Shown here: one piece after another, positions 42,398 to 52,080 of the stretch
Position numbering within the stretch: the stretch's first letter is position 1
How the letters are laid out: each line of letters begins with the position of its first letter
NCBI RefSeq assembly: GCF_963665355.1
Contig: NZ_OY762229.1
Location: 3,348,001-3,412,000, forward strand
DNA length: 64,000 bases
Source of the DNA: an uncultured Desulfobacter sp.
GTDB taxonomy: Bacteria; Desulfobacterota; Desulfobacteria; Desulfobacterales; Desulfobacteraceae
Direction: 5' to 3'
Translations under genes and position numbers: made by a program
The notes under the pieces: generated by a model
Seen by the model: the letters and a program-made list of their open reading frames with translations, nothing else
The model's database searches: none
What the model was told of the DNA's origin: nothing

Positions 42398-43399
42398 TTA
42401 GGATATTTTTACGATTGTCCGTCCTTTAATTTTACCTTGAAGAATTAGATCAATTTTTTCATTGAGGGCTTCTAAAGAGGGCAATTCGGTTGTGATTTCC
42501 TCTAAGTGATCAAGTTTCCAATCTGAGGCGACTTTATTCCAAACTTTTAATCGTAGATCCACGGGACAATTGACCGAATCAATGCCTAATAAACTCACCC
42601 CATTAAGGATGAAAGGATAAATAGATGAAACAAGTTCTGCTGATCCAACATTCCCACAACATGTTACACTGCCACCGTACTTAGTTGTCTTGATAGCAGA
42701 GGCAAGAATGTTGCCGGCGACAGTGTCAATGGCACCTGCCCAGCGCGGTTTTAATAAGGGACGACCACTTTTATCGTCCACCTCTTCAATGGAAATCACT
42801 TCTTTGGCGCCGAGTCCCAGCAGATAGTCTTTTTTCTCAACAGTTCTGGTGACCGCAACAACTTCGTAGCCGCTCTTTACCAAAATGGAGACAGCGATAC
42901 TGCCCACTCCACCGGTTGCGCCCGTGACCAGGACTGGTCCCATATCGGGTGTGACACCATTATTGATTAGCTTATAGCAGGAGAGAGCAGCCGTGAACCC
43001 GGCGGTCCCGTATATCATGCTCTCCCGAAGACTTAAATTTTCTGGAAGACTAACCACCCAGTTAGCGGGAACCCGAATGTATTCCTCATAGCCTCCAGAG
43101 GTATTCATACCCAGGTCATATCCAGTAACGAGCACTTCATCGCCTGGTTTGAAAGTGCTGTCGCTGCTCTCAATAATCACGCCTGCCGCATCAATCCCAG
43201 GGGTGTGTGGATATTTTCGGGTGACGCCTTTGTTGCCTGAGGCTGATAGGGCATCTTTGTAGTTAAGCGATGAGTAATGCACCTTGATCAACACCTCTCC
43301 CTCGGGAAGGTCTGTAATGTTTTTTTCTTTGATTTCACGGATAAAATGTTTGTCACCGATTTCGGTAACGATCATTGCCTTGAATGCGATGTCTTCCAT
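42398..43399 (-). CDS. YhdH/YhfP-type quinone oxidoreductase (MDR family, acrylyl-CoA reductase-like)
   Basis: Starting at the ATG at 43399 (GGAG six bases upstream), the protein has 333 aa. It is a zinc-free medium-chain reductase: VHYSSLNYKDALSASGNKG, PHTPGIDAAGVI, a Rossmann NADPH site at VLVTGATGGVGSIAVSILVK, and SVNCPVDLRLKVWNK near the C-terminus, all typical of YhdH/AcuI-type enzymes. These reduce acrylyl-CoA or quinones. Its promoter contains the same 14-bp operator as the TetR gene, so it is probably induced by a reactive electrophile. Confidence 0.85.
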   Translation of the reverse strand: MEDIAFKAMIVTEIGDKHFIREIKEKNITDLPEGEVLIKVHYSSLNYKDALSASGNKGVTRKYPHTPGIDAAGVIIESSDSTFKPGDEVLVTGYDLGMNTSGGYEEYIRVPANWVVSLPENLSLRESMIYGTAGFTAALSCYKLINNGVTPDMGPVLVTGATGGVGSIAVSILVKSGYEVVAVTRTVEKKDYLLGLGAKEVISIEEVDDKSGRPLLKPRWAGAIDTVAGNILASAIKTTKYGGSVTCCGNVGSAELVSSIYPFILNGVSLLGIDSVNCPVDLRLKVWNKVASDWKLDHLEEITTELPSLEALNEKIDLILQGKIKGRTIVKIS

Positions 43400-43419
43400 G
43401 GAATTCTCCTTGACTGGCA

Positions 43420-43438
43420 CAATATGACCAGTCATCTT
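43420..43438 (-). promoter_or_regulatory. TetR operator in the oxidoreductase promoter
   Basis: The plus strand reads AATATGACCAGTCATCTT, containing the dyad TGAC-CA-GTCA. Nearly the same sequence (one change, GTCGTC for GTCATC) is at 44310-44327 in the TetR promoter. On the minus strand both include ACTGGTCATATTGT, so the operator abuts the -10 (TATTGT). Confidence 0.75.
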
Positions 43439-43698
43439 GTTTTTTGTTACTGTCCGTTTATGTGTTCTTGCGTTCTATCCTGTTTACCGCAGTGCGCAGG
43501 ACCTTTAAAAAAGTGTTAAAGGACTTAGCTTAAAAGAAGCTCTATGCAATATGCCCATTCGTCTTTAAAGTATGCATGCAAATTCCAACAAAATAGAGTA
43601 TCTTGGATAATTAGATTTTCAATCAAGCCCAGGTAAGCGCATCCTCGACTAAATTGGCAGAAAAACATTTATTCAAATATCTCTACCGGTATGTGTTT

Positions 43699-44298
43699 TC
43701 ACGATATTGATGCGTTATTCATTATCTCATCCAGGAGCGTCTGGAACTCGTTCAGAGGCTGTACTGATTTATTGGCTTTCATGATCACCAACGCACCGAG
43801 CCAGCAGTTTCGAATAAAACTTACTATCCGCTCTATATCAGCTGAGTCCGCCAGGAACCCTTCTCTTTGAGCCTGCTCAAGACATTTGAAAAGTGGCGCA
43901 TATTCTTTCTTGAAGCATCGAGTGGCCTCTATGGCAATAGTCTCGCTTACATCAGCCATTTCCAGGGTAATGTTGCACAGAAAACAACCAAGAGAGAAAG
44001 CCCCTTTTGATGATAAATACTCAATCTTATTTCTATAAAGTTGTTTAATTCTTTCCAGAGGAGGCAGACTATTATCTAAAAGAACTTGGCTCATCATTTC
44101 AAGCTCCCGTTCTGTGAAAAGACGCATAGCTTCTACTGCAAAATCTTCTTTATTTTTAAAATAATTATAGAAAGACCCTTTGGGGATTCCAGCAATATCG
44201 GCAATTTCCTGCACACCAGTAGCATTATACCCTTTCTGGTACAATACTTTGAGTCCGTTACGGATAATATCTCGTTTGTTTTCGTCTCGTTGTTTCAT
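43699..44298 (-). CDS. TetR-family transcriptional repressor
   Basis: This 199-aa protein has an N-terminal HTH (about 10-55) with GLKVLYQKGYNATGVQEIAD and IAGIPKGSFYNYFKNKEDFA, which is typical TetR. The ligand-binding half contains LGCFLCNITLEMADVS and RNCWLGALVIMKANK, resembling AcrR-type members that respond to electrophiles. It lies 260 bp downstream of the oxidoreductase start in the same direction. The shared operators indicate that it represses both itself and the oxidoreductase. Confidence 0.85.
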   Translation of the reverse strand: MKQRDENKRDIIRNGLKVLYQKGYNATGVQEIADIAGIPKGSFYNYFKNKEDFAVEAMRLFTERELEMMSQVLLDNSLPPLERIKQLYRNKIEYLSSKGAFSLGCFLCNITLEMADVSETIAIEATRCFKKEYAPLFKCLEQAQREGFLADSADIERIVSFIRNCWLGALVIMKANKSVQPLNEFQTLLDEIMNNASIS

Positions 44299-44308
44299 AA
44301 TGCTTTTA

Positions 44309-44335
44309 CAATATGACCAGTCGTCTTAGATGTCA
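44309..44335 (-). promoter_or_regulatory. Promoter and operator of the TetR gene
   Basis: On the minus strand TTGACA is followed after exactly 17 bp by TATTGT, and the spacer ends in GACTGGTCA, the operator also seen at 43420-43438. Repressor binding would cover the spacer and -10, giving autoregulation. Confidence 0.75.
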
Positions 44336-44630
44336 AGCATTTTTTAGGGCCGCTTCGGACTCTTTACACTCAGAAATATCAATACCCGTACCGCTGGCGG
44401 ATAAGGGATTTTTGTTTTCGTCACTTTTCAAAGAAGCTCTTGCAATAATATATTGAATCCTGCACGAGGGTAAAATAAACTGATTTCCCAATTCACATTC
44501 TGAGTTGTCAGGGATTAATTTTGAATACTCATTCCACCATCCATGATTTTTCTATGCTTATGAAACTGCCAAGTAAAGTAGCCACCTGTTACGTTATTGA
44601 CCAATGTGAAGTAATCTTCGTCCAGAGACG
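44336..44630 (-). pseudogene. PAS-domain sensor remnant
   Basis: Minus-strand frames hold pieces of a PAS/PAC domain: DEDYFTLVNNVTGGYFTWQF, after a frameshift HGWWNEYSKLIPDNSECELG, CRIQYIIARASLKSDENK and GTGIDISECKESEAALKN. No output domain is present. It lies directly 3' of the chemoreceptor and could be the stump of a second sensor. Confidence 0.5.
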
Positions 44631-46046
44631 TTAAACATCACTGACCATTGCAGATAATTTTTGAGCTAAGGACGCCAACTCTTCTGTATTGGATGTCAAT
44701 GTTGAACTGTTTTGGACAATTTGGCTGGCAGATTCGTGTACAACAGAAATGTCTTCAGCAATTTCTGTTGATACTGAGGAACTCTGATTTATATTATCAT
44801 TTATTCCAGCGATCCGAGAAGAGGCATTGCTCACATTTTTAGATATTTCCTGACAGGTAACAGCTTGCTCCTCAACTGCAGAGGCAATGGAAGAAACAAT
44901 ATCATTAATTTCATTTATCCCACTGGATATATTTTCAATTTCAGAAACAGTGCCATCGGTTGAAGTCTGAATTCCTTCGACTGTTAATTTAATTTCTTCA
45001 GTAGCATCAGATGTTTGTCTGGCAAGCTCTTTTATCTCGGCGGCAACAACAGCAAACCCTTTACCGGAATCTCCTGCTCTGGCAGCTTCAATGGTGGCGT
45101 TTAATGCTAATAAATTAGTTTGTTCTGAAATGTCTGAAATGATTTCCGTAAAACTGGCAATTTTCTTAGCAGATGCTCCAAGTTTGTTTACTTGAACAGA
45201 CGCATTCTGTCCCTGCTTCACAGCAAGATTAGTCATGCTTCGTGCATTTTCTGAATTTTTTGCAATTTCACCAATGGTTGCATTCATTTCTTCAACTGCG
45301 GACGCTACATGATTCATGTTCATCGTTGTTTCTTCCATAGCAATAGACATTGACTGCATATTTGAACTCATCTCTTCAGAAGCTGCAGCCACGGAATCAG
45401 ATCGATGTGACGTTTCAATAGAATTTTGCTCAAATTGCTTTGATACTTCAAGCAACGACTCTGAAGATCGTGTTAAAATTTTAGCAGTTTCTGATAATTG
45501 TTTGATTGTGTCTACATTAGTGACCAATTCGACATGTCCAATATTTTTTCCGGTATCATCCTTGATATAGTGCGTATCTACCTGCATATATGTGCTGGGA
45601 GCATCAGGATACTCTTGATGGTAATGAGTCGTCTGATGTCCTTTTCGAAGGCAGCTGACCCCACAGTTTTCTGTTTCGCAGATGTCGGCTTGCCAATTCG
45701 AGCAATGTTTTCCAATGGCGCTTTTTTTATCTAAATTATGTTGGGCCAACAAGGTTTCTGTCACTTTGTTAATAAAGACCCATTTCATATTGATATCTGT
45801 TGTAGTTACTGGAAACGCCATTGCATCAAGCGATCCTTCTAAGTAGAAAATCAATCTTTGTTTGCTATAATTCAACTTTAGGAGGACGAGATTCGATCCA
45901 AGCAATAAAATGGATAGGTAAAACAACATTCGCGCCTTTTCAGGATATTGGGCATCACCAATGAAACTTTGTATCACAAAAAATCCTGTTACAACCAAGG
46001 CACAGAGCCATAGGGCCATCTTAAATTTATGTGGGATACTCAGCAT
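44631..46046 (-). CDS. Methyl-accepting chemotaxis protein with cytoplasmic PAS domain
   Basis: This 471-aa receptor has AGGAGAGGCGAAT before the ATG. Two closely spaced hydrophobic segments (about 8-28 and 38-58) are followed by a cytoplasmic PAS-like domain (about 68-180) with three cysteines in [17 protein letters not shown], which might hold a metal or redox sensor. The signalling domain has the hairpin tip [20 protein letters not shown] and [17 protein letters not shown]. There is no periplasmic ligand domain, so it senses internal redox or energy state (inference). Confidence 0.9.
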   Translation of the reverse strand: MLSIPHKFKMALWLCALVVTGFFVIQSFIGDAQYPEKARMLFYLSILLLGSNLVLLKLNYSKQRLIFYLEGSLDAMAFPVTTTDINMKWVFINKVTETLLAQHNLDKKSAIGKHCSNWQADICETENCGVSCLRKGHQTTHYHQEYPDAPSTYMQVDTHYIKDDTGKNIGHVELVTNVDTIKQLSETAKILTRSSESLLEVSKQFEQNSIETSHRSDSVAAASEEMSSNMQSMSIAMEETTMNMNHVASAVEEMNATIGEIAKNSENARSMTNLAVKQGQNASVQVNKLGASAKKIASFTEIISDISEQTNLLALNATIEAARAGDSGKGFAVVAAEIKELARQTSDATEEIKLTVEGIQTSTDGTVSEIENISSGINEINDIVSSIASAVEEQAVTCQEISKNVSNASSRIAGINDNINQSSSVSTEIAEDISVVHESASQIVQNSSTLTSNTEELASLAQKLSAMVSDV

Positions 46047-46221
46047 ATTCGCCTCTCCTATTTGTTACGAATTTTAATCTAATCGCGGAAAATAATTATA
46101 CAATATACGATTTGGTTATAAAACGCAAAATGAATTTGTTATGTGTTCTCCTCTGTATTTTATTGTGATACCCTTTTACATAATGAGTAATGCCAAGGGC
46201 TACAATTAAGGGCTACCGGTT

Positions 46222-46440
46222 TAAGCCGGGACAGCTTGTAATTTCAAATAGTTATTTGAGACAGTATTTTTATACTGCCGTGGCAAAGGTAAATCATCCA
46301 TTTTATGAACAACCCATTCAAAAAGGCCTGGAAACTCTTTACCAAATAATTGATTCGCCGCAGTGGTATCGTCAAATCGTTTCAATGTAAAATTGTGAAT
46401 AATGGTTAATGCTTTTAGACGTTCGGGCAAAATTCCTCTG
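46222..46440 (-). pseudogene. DUF6399-type transposase-like remnant
   Basis: The minus strand encodes RLKALTIIHNFTLKRFDDTT, AANQLFGKEFPGLFEWVVHK and MDDLPLPRQ. This is the C-terminal signature (HNF..R.DGTTAA..F, with DGTT here DDTT) of a group of DDE transposase-like proteins. The upstream portion is missing. A possible N-terminal piece of a similar protein lies at 46591-46912 on the opposite strand. Confidence 0.5.
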
Positions 46441-46590
46441 GGTGAAATTCAATAATTTAGGTTTTCTAAAAAACGGTGAAATGGCTTCCATTTTTATTCT
46501 TGTTTGAGTAAGTTACGGTTTTCCCAAACCTAATAACACCAAAAAGAAAGGGAATAATGAAAACCACAAGCATAACCCAGACTAAAAATT

Positions 46591-46912
46591 ATGATCATTG
46601 ACCGAATTAAACAAGCCTTACCTGAGAAAATTGAACATACGGGAGATAAAATTCACGATGCGTTAATCAATGGCCCATTGATTCTGTTTCTGAAGCTATA
46701 CGTGATTTGTCATCATGGTTTGAAGATTTGGCCTGGGAAGCTTATCTAACTTCATTATTCCAAACGACAATAATCCTCTCATGGATTCGGAAGCTCGGTG
46801 CTAAAAAAGGAATGCGCCTGGCTTCTTATCAAACAATCTGGGTCACTCTACCAACGGGAACAAAAATTAGCCTGCCAAAATCGACCTCTTTTCAATCCAT
46901 ATTTTGACAGTG
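46591..46912 (+). pseudogene. Transposase N-terminal remnant
   Basis: One frame begins MIIDRIKQALPEKIEHTGDK; a second, after a frameshift at about 46670, continues with SSWFEDLAWEAYLTSLFQTT, ILSWIRKLGAKKGMRLASY and TIWVTLPTGTKISLP. The last part resembles the linker with a conserved LPTG.KI.LPSPY seen in DUF6399-type transposases. It ends without the catalytic domain. Confidence 0.4.
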
Positions 46913-47193
46913 AATTTTCTGGCCGAATGGAAAAATTCCAGGCACAAGATGTGCAGGGGCATGTTTTTGAAAAAAGCGAGCCATACCAGTTGTAGGGTTC
47001 ACTGGCATAGATTTTAAATTCCTGGTTGGGGTTTTTTTACCCATCCCCCCGAAAAGTGCAATAAGGGGCTTTTTCTCCAAACTCGATAAAAATTTGAACA
47101 GCAATGATCGTATTTGAATTCTTGAGAACCGGGGATTTTTGTCCAAAACCGCAAAATTTCCGACGAGGCTACACATGGCCGGAACATGTGTTA
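46913..47193. other. Intergenic debris
   Basis: No gene recognised. The frames are short on both strands. This is probably the decayed continuation of the transposase relic. Confidence 0.3.
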
Positions 47194-47808
47194 TCATTCA
47201 TCGGACCAACTGCCGTCAGGCCAGATGGATCTCATATGCGCTGCGGTTCCCTTTTCCATGGATATCAGAAATTCATGAATGCTGGCGATTTGCCCGACGC
47301 CAAACCTGCCCTGTGCTGAACCGGGATCGTTATTGATTTTAATCATGGCGTTAGCAATACTCCCAGCTTTGAATGCCGTGACAAATTCCTGATTCTCGTT
47401 TATCGCCTGCTCCAGTTCCTCATGAACCTCCGAGGGTAGGTCAGAAGTTATTTCAATTTCTCCCTCACTGTTTTCCTGAAGCCAAATAGATTGATCACCT
47501 GAAATTCCAAGGGACTTGAGTGTGTCCATGAGAAGCTCTGCCGCTTTTTCCATATTCTCTTTTGCAAATGCTTTTTTTTCTTCATATGTAATTACCCCAT
47601 CTTTACTGGCTTCCGCCCCAAATAAACCCGGCATACACAAGGGATCGGCATAACAGTCAGATGCTTGGGCTTGCATATTCTTGCCTTCATCTGAAATACT
47701 GACCGTGTCACTTTTTCCCATTGGCCGGAATTCTTTTCCTGTCTGAATCCCTTGAAGTCTGAATTGATCCGGATACATAACCAGGGTTGAGATTGGTGTA
47801 ACTTTCAT
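47194..47808 (-). CDS. Hypothetical protein with SISDEG motif
   Basis: This 204-aa soluble protein has GAGG before the ATG. The N-terminus contains SDTVSISDEGKNMQAQAS, similar in style to the D-x-v-x-iS-x-x-A motif found in flagellar-associated and secreted small proteins and in its two neighbours. SKDGVITYEEKKAFAKE resembles an incomplete EF-hand-like turn. A region of about 60 residues is acidic and helical. The family is unknown to me. Confidence 0.5.
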   Translation of the reverse strand: MKVTPISTLVMYPDQFRLQGIQTGKEFRPMGKSDTVSISDEGKNMQAQASDCYADPLCMPGLFGAEASKDGVITYEEKKAFAKENMEKAAELLMDTLKSLGISGDQSIWLQENSEGEIEITSDLPSEVHEELEQAINENQEFVTAFKAGSIANAMIKINNDPGSAQGRFGVGQIASIHEFLISMEKGTAAHMRSIWPDGSWSDE

Positions 47809-48120
47809 TGTAAGCCTCTTTATGAATTAGGATATTCTTGTTCCGATGACAACAAGAAGCAATAAGCAGACCATACAAAAAAACATTTTGGACCAGCGGG
47901 AGTATTCGAACAGAAAGTTACGGCTTTGAGGTAAACGTTAATGATAGAACCGTAATTTTTTGTTCAGATAAGCGGAAAATATTTCCTTCTTAATATCAAT
48001 TAAGAATTGTGTTTAGATCATAACATCTTGCTTTAACAGGATTTTATTTTTTAGCATAAAAATTGCTTAATCCATAATCAAACAATTTTTAACAGGAATA
48101 AAAATCCATTAGGAGTTGCT
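47809..48120. other. Divergent intergenic region
   Basis: About 310 bp of AT-rich DNA between two divergent small-protein genes. It should hold promoters for both. No strong consensus stands out. Confidence 0.35.
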
Positions 48121-48663
48121 ATGAGTATCTCGAATATCCAAACTGTTCAAGGTTTGTGCACTTCTATTTTTGCTCAAAATAACTCGAATTATACCATTGC
48201 ATCACCGAGCTCTACTACAGAATTATACACCGTGAATATTTCTGAAACTGCTTTGGAGCTGTCAGGAAATGCAGAGGCCGGAAAGATTAGTACCGAAATT
48301 AGTAATGAGGATCTTCCTGTAGAAGCATTTGCTTTCCCAGAATGGTTTTCAAAATGGATACCGGACGAGGCTGTCCTTGGTGACCAAGTGGGTCTATCTC
48401 TATCAAATTCTGATATTCAGCAATTGATCAATAGTTCATACAGTAGCGATAAAATTGATGAACTTGGCGAATATGTCAACACGCTCCTTCAATGTTTTCA
48501 GGAAGAATTGAAGAACAATGGAATAGACGGAGCAGGGGATTATTATACGTCAGTTTTGAAGAACGAAGAGACAAGCGAAGCAGTACACCAAGCGGTAAAA
48601 GATCGCATTGCTGATGATTTGCGAACCAAAGAATTAATGCAGTCTTTCGGAAAAAGCCTGTAA
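48121..48663 (+). CDS. Hypothetical protein of the small-protein cluster (first)
   Basis: This 180-aa protein has AGGAGTTGCT before the ATG. A polar Asn/Ser-rich start is followed by LYTVNISETALELSGNAEAG, the same S-x-S-x-x-A motif as its neighbours. Next come an acidic segment (EDLPVEAFAFPEWFSKWIPD) and a helical C-terminus (AVHQAVKDRIADDLRTKELM). No signal peptide. The family is not recognised. It is the first of two genes 15 bp apart. Confidence 0.55.
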   Translation: MSISNIQTVQGLCTSIFAQNNSNYTIASPSSTTELYTVNISETALELSGNAEAGKISTEISNEDLPVEAFAFPEWFSKWIPDEAVLGDQVGLSLSNSDIQQLINSSYSSDKIDELGEYVNTLLQCFQEELKNNGIDGAGDYYTSVLKNEETSEAVHQAVKDRIADDLRTKELMQSFGKSL

Positions 48664-48678
48664 TTGAAGGAGGATTCA

Positions 48679-49134
48679 ATGATGACTACAATACCAATAC
48701 AACAAACCTCTATAATTTCATCTTATTCCACGAATCTAACAAAACAAACCAGCTATGTCTCTTCCTCAGATACAACCTCTCAACAGAGTGAAACTCTTTC
48801 ACTATCTGATATTGCAAAGAAATATAATGTTGAAAATATTTCTCCCGAAGAAATGGCTCAAATGAGTCAAGAATTATATGATAATAATTATATTTCACTC
48901 AAGACACATGCACTTTTATCTTTTCAACCCGAGTTAGGTGATTTCGACGCTATACTTGCTCAAAAAACCGGCACGTCATCTTCATCCTCATCTTTATCTA
49001 ACCAGCGTCGTAACTTCTTACAGGAATGGGAAGATCAGTTGCAAACTGGCATAAAAGCAGGGCTTTCACAAGATGAGATGGCAGAAACAAAAAAAGTTAT
49101 TAGCCTTTTGGAAAACCTAAAGGCACTCTCGTAA
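48679..49134 (+). CDS. Hypothetical protein of the small-protein cluster (second)
   Basis: The ATG at 48679 is favoured by AAGGAGG at 48667-48673; the protein has 151 aa. It has a Ser/Thr-rich N-terminus (SSYSTNLTKQTSYVSSSDTT), the motif SETLSLSDIAKKYNVENISP, then EEMAQMSQELYDNNYISLKT and a helical end. The sequence style matches the previous gene and the divergent gene at 47194, suggesting a small paralogous set. Function unknown. Confidence 0.55.
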   Translation: MMTTIPIQQTSIISSYSTNLTKQTSYVSSSDTTSQQSETLSLSDIAKKYNVENISPEEMAQMSQELYDNNYISLKTHALLSFQPELGDFDAILAQKTGTSSSSSSLSNQRRNFLQEWEDQLQTGIKAGLSQDEMAETKKVISLLENLKALS

Positions 49135-49196
49135 TTTGGGGTATTTTGAGCAGCCCCTCGAAACTGCCTATTTTCAATTTGGATCAGCAGGAGCGT

Positions 49197-49427
49197 TTAA
49201 ATGGAGTCTTCCACATTTCCTGAGGCAGGGCACCATCGATAAAGCGTGGGAATTGAAACACCCAGGTTGTTTGCAACTTCCTTTGGAGGCATACCTTCAG
49301 ACAGAAGCTTTTTGGCGGCTTCAACTTTGTTTGGCGTCATAAGGCGTTTTCTGCCGCCAACGCGACTGCGTTTTTTGGCGGCAACTAATCCTGCTTTCGT
49401 CCTTTCAATAAGGAGTTCCCGTTCCAT
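49197..49427 (-). pseudogene. Serine recombinase (resolvase/invertase) C-terminal remnant
   Basis: The frame opens with ERELLIERTKAGLVAAKKRS, the end of the long helix of a small serine recombinase, and continues with GRKRLMTPNKVEAAKKLLSE and VANNLGVSIPTLYRW (HTH_7 DNA-binding). The catalytic N-terminal domain with its serine is missing, and a stop lies just upstream. It is a relic of a transposon or inversion system. Confidence 0.8.
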
Positions 49428-49516
49428 AGACGGCGTTCAAGAGCATCTTCCCTATTCCTAATCCCTGGAATCTGTGGGATACTGGGCGGGAATTGATACC
49501 GAATAAAGGACCATGA

Positions 49517-50227
49517 ATGATCCCTTGGGAAGAAATAGACCGGGCAACGGTGCCGGGCCGGAAAAATGAATTGATTCTCCGGAGGCGGGGCGAGGAGTTT
49601 TCCATCCGCACCGGCGGAACAGAACTGATGAACAGCCGGATGCACTGGTCAGAAGAGGCTCTGGCCAACCTGGCCTTTGAGCATATGGGGCAGAAAACGG
49701 CAGGGCAGGGATCGGGATTGCGTATCCTGGTAGGCGGCCTGGGCATGGGCTATACCCTGGCCAGGACCCTGGCGCTGGCGCCTTCGGATGCAAGAATTCT
49801 GGTGGCTGAACTGATCCCGGAGGTGATCGCCTGGAACAGGTCGGTCTTCGGACACCTGGCCGGAATGCCCTTGAATGATCCCAGGGTGAGGGTGGACGCT
49901 TCGGATGTCAGGGCGGTGATCCATCGGCAGACAGACGCTTTTAACGCCATTCTCCTGGATGTGGACAACGGTCCTGCAGGGCTGACCCAGGACGCCAATA
50001 ACCGCCTTTATGCCGAAAACGGACTGAAAGCCGCCTTCAGAGCCTTGACCCCGGGCGGTGTCCTCGGCATCTGGTCTGCCGGAGATGATCCCGTCTTTAC
50101 CCGCCGCCTCGCCAACTGCAGATTCAAGGCAAGGGCTGTCCCGGTCAGTGCCGTTGCCCCGGGCAGGGGCGGCCGGCATGTGGTATGGATCGCCGTCAAA
50201 CCGGAAGCAGAGCGATGGAGGAAGTAA
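49517..50227 (+). CDS. Spermidine synthase-like methyltransferase-fold protein
   Basis: This 236-aa protein has the spermidine-synthase Rossmann core: RILVGGLGMGYTLARTL (cofactor loop), ARILVAELIPEVIAWNRSVF, DPRVRVDASDVRAVI and NAILLDVDNGPAG, with LTPGGVLGIWS after strand 5. True spermidine synthases have a gatekeeping loop and are longer; this short form may act on another substrate. AAAGGACC lies near the ATG. It is not obviously in an operon. Confidence 0.7.
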   Translation: MIPWEEIDRATVPGRKNELILRRRGEEFSIRTGGTELMNSRMHWSEEALANLAFEHMGQKTAGQGSGLRILVGGLGMGYTLARTLALAPSDARILVAELIPEVIAWNRSVFGHLAGMPLNDPRVRVDASDVRAVIHRQTDAFNAILLDVDNGPAGLTQDANNRLYAENGLKAAFRALTPGGVLGIWSAGDDPVFTRRLANCRFKARAVPVSAVAPGRGGRHVVWIAVKPEAERWRK

Positions 50228-50362
50228 AAAAGTTAATCACAACAAATTTTCGATGTGTTTTTTAGAGTTCCCTTTCAGATAATATAATGATATCTTGCCC
50301 ATTTTTCATTGAGGATACGCGACATCATAACGCAGCAGACAGAGAGTGTTTAAGACGCCATC

Positions 50363-51997
50363 ATGATTCATCTGAACCAAATATCAAAGCAGTTCGGCCC
50401 GCAAATCATTTTAAAGAAAGCCAGTTTCCAGATATTAAAAGGCACCCGGTCAGGGTTGGTGGGGGCCAACGGCTCCGGTAAAACCACGATTTTCCGCCTG
50501 ATTACCGGCCGGGATGAGCCGGATGACGGGAGCATTGCTTTTTCCAAAAAAATAAAAATCGGATATTTTTCCCAGAAGGTCGGGGACATGAAGGGCCGGA
50601 CGGTCTTGCAGGAAGTGATCTCAGGCTCTGACGATGTGGTGGCGCTGGGGCAGCAGATGAAAGAGATGGAGGCGGCCATGGCCGAACCCATGGATGACGA
50701 CGCCCTGGCGAGCCTGCTTGAACAATACGGCGAGGTCACGCAGATGTTTGAGGACCGGGGGGGCTATGACCTTGAAAACCGGGCTCAGACGGTTCTCACA
50801 GGGCTCGGCATCATGCCGGACCACCACCGCCTGCCGGTGGAGACTTTCAGCGGCGGCTGGAAGATGCGCATCGCCCTGGCTAAAATACTGACCATCAACC
50901 CCAACGTGCTCCTTCTGGATGAGCCGACCAACCATCTGGACATGGAGTCCATTCTCTGGCTTGAGGACTGGCTCCTGAACACTTATACAGGCGCGCTCCT
51001 GATGACCTGCCATGACCATGATTTCATGAACCGGGTCGTCTCCCGCATCATTGAGGTGGGCAATCAGACGATCACCACCTATGGCGGGAACTACGATTTT
51101 TATATCAGAGAACGGGAAATCCGGCGGGAGGAGCTGCTGGCAAGCATTCAGCGGCAGCAGGAGATGCTGGCAAAGGAGGAAAATTTCATTGCCCGTTTCA
51201 AGGCCAGGGCCTCCCATGCGGCCCAGGTGCAGTCCCGCATCAAAAAGATTGAGAAAATCGAGCGCATCGAGATCCCGCCTTCCCAGCAGAAGATCAAGGT
51301 CCGGTTGCCTGAAATGCCGAGATCCGGAGACGATGTGCTGAGACTGGACCGGGTGTCCAAAACCTGGGCGCCGGACAGGGGCACATCCAAGACGGTGTTC
51401 TCCAATGTCTCAGCCATGATCACCCGGAAGTCCAAGACCGCGGTGGTCGGAGTCAACGGGGCCGGTAAATCCACCCTGCTCAAGATCATTGCCCAACAGA
51501 CCGAGCCTACATCCGGGGAGATCAGCCTCGGGGCTGGTGTGAGCCGGGGCTATTTCAGCCAGCATGCCATGGATATTCTGGACGCGGAAAAAACGGTGTT
51601 CGAGACCGTCCAGGAGGTCCTCCCCCTGGAAAACATCGGGGTGATCCGGAATATCTGCGCATCCTTTCTCTTTTCAGGGGATGAGGTCGACAAGAAGATC
51701 AAATCCCTGTCCGGGGGCGAAAAAAGCCGCGTGGTCCTGGCCACCCTACTGGGGCGCCCCCTCAACTTCCTGATTCTAGACGAGCCCACCAACCATCTGG
51801 ATATCCAGTCCAGGGAAATTCTGCTGGAGGCCCTAAAGGCCTATACAGGCACCCTGATCCTGGTCAGCCATGACCGGTATTTCCTTCGCCACCTGGTCGA
51901 TCAGGTCTTTGAAATCAACGACGGGGAAGTCTTTGCATATCCGGGCGATTACGAATACTACCTTGAAAAGACCGGACGGAATCACAAGGCGATTTAG
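50363..51997 (+). CDS. ABC-F family ATPase
   Basis: This 544-aa soluble protein has two ABC domains: Walker A GANGSGKTT and GVNGAGKST, signatures FSGGWKMRIALAK and LSGGEKSRVVLAT, Walker B LLLDEPTNHLD and LILDEPTNHLD. The charged linker typical of ABC-F is between them (about 235-310). ABC-F proteins bind the ribosomal E site to relieve stalls or protect from antibiotics; no membrane domain is present. It is closest in style to housekeeping YbiT/EttA types, but the subclass is not assigned. Confidence 0.9.
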   Translation: MIHLNQISKQFGPQIILKKASFQILKGTRSGLVGANGSGKTTIFRLITGRDEPDDGSIAFSKKIKIGYFSQKVGDMKGRTVLQEVISGSDDVVALGQQMKEMEAAMAEPMDDDALASLLEQYGEVTQMFEDRGGYDLENRAQTVLTGLGIMPDHHRLPVETFSGGWKMRIALAKILTINPNVLLLDEPTNHLDMESILWLEDWLLNTYTGALLMTCHDHDFMNRVVSRIIEVGNQTITTYGGNYDFYIREREIRREELLASIQRQQEMLAKEENFIARFKARASHAAQVQSRIKKIEKIERIEIPPSQQKIKVRLPEMPRSGDDVLRLDRVSKTWAPDRGTSKTVFSNVSAMITRKSKTAVVGVNGAGKSTLLKIIAQQTEPTSGEISLGAGVSRGYFSQHAMDILDAEKTVFETVQEVLPLENIGVIRNICASFLFSGDEVDKKIKSLSGGEKSRVVLATLLGRPLNFLILDEPTNHLDIQSREILLEALKAYTGTLILVSHDRYFLRHLVDQVFEINDGEVFAYPGDYEYYLEKTGRNHKAI

Positions 51998-52080
51998 GCC
52001 GGAGGGCTGCGTCACGACTTTCGGCAGTGTTTAGGGAAAGCGGTCAGCATTTTTTCCGGGCCGAGGCCCAGGGATCTTCG

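Noticed and set aside
46190-46390. Plus-strand ORF of 66 codons
   Set aside because: It is antisense to a minus-strand stretch with a recognisable transposase signature and has no SD.
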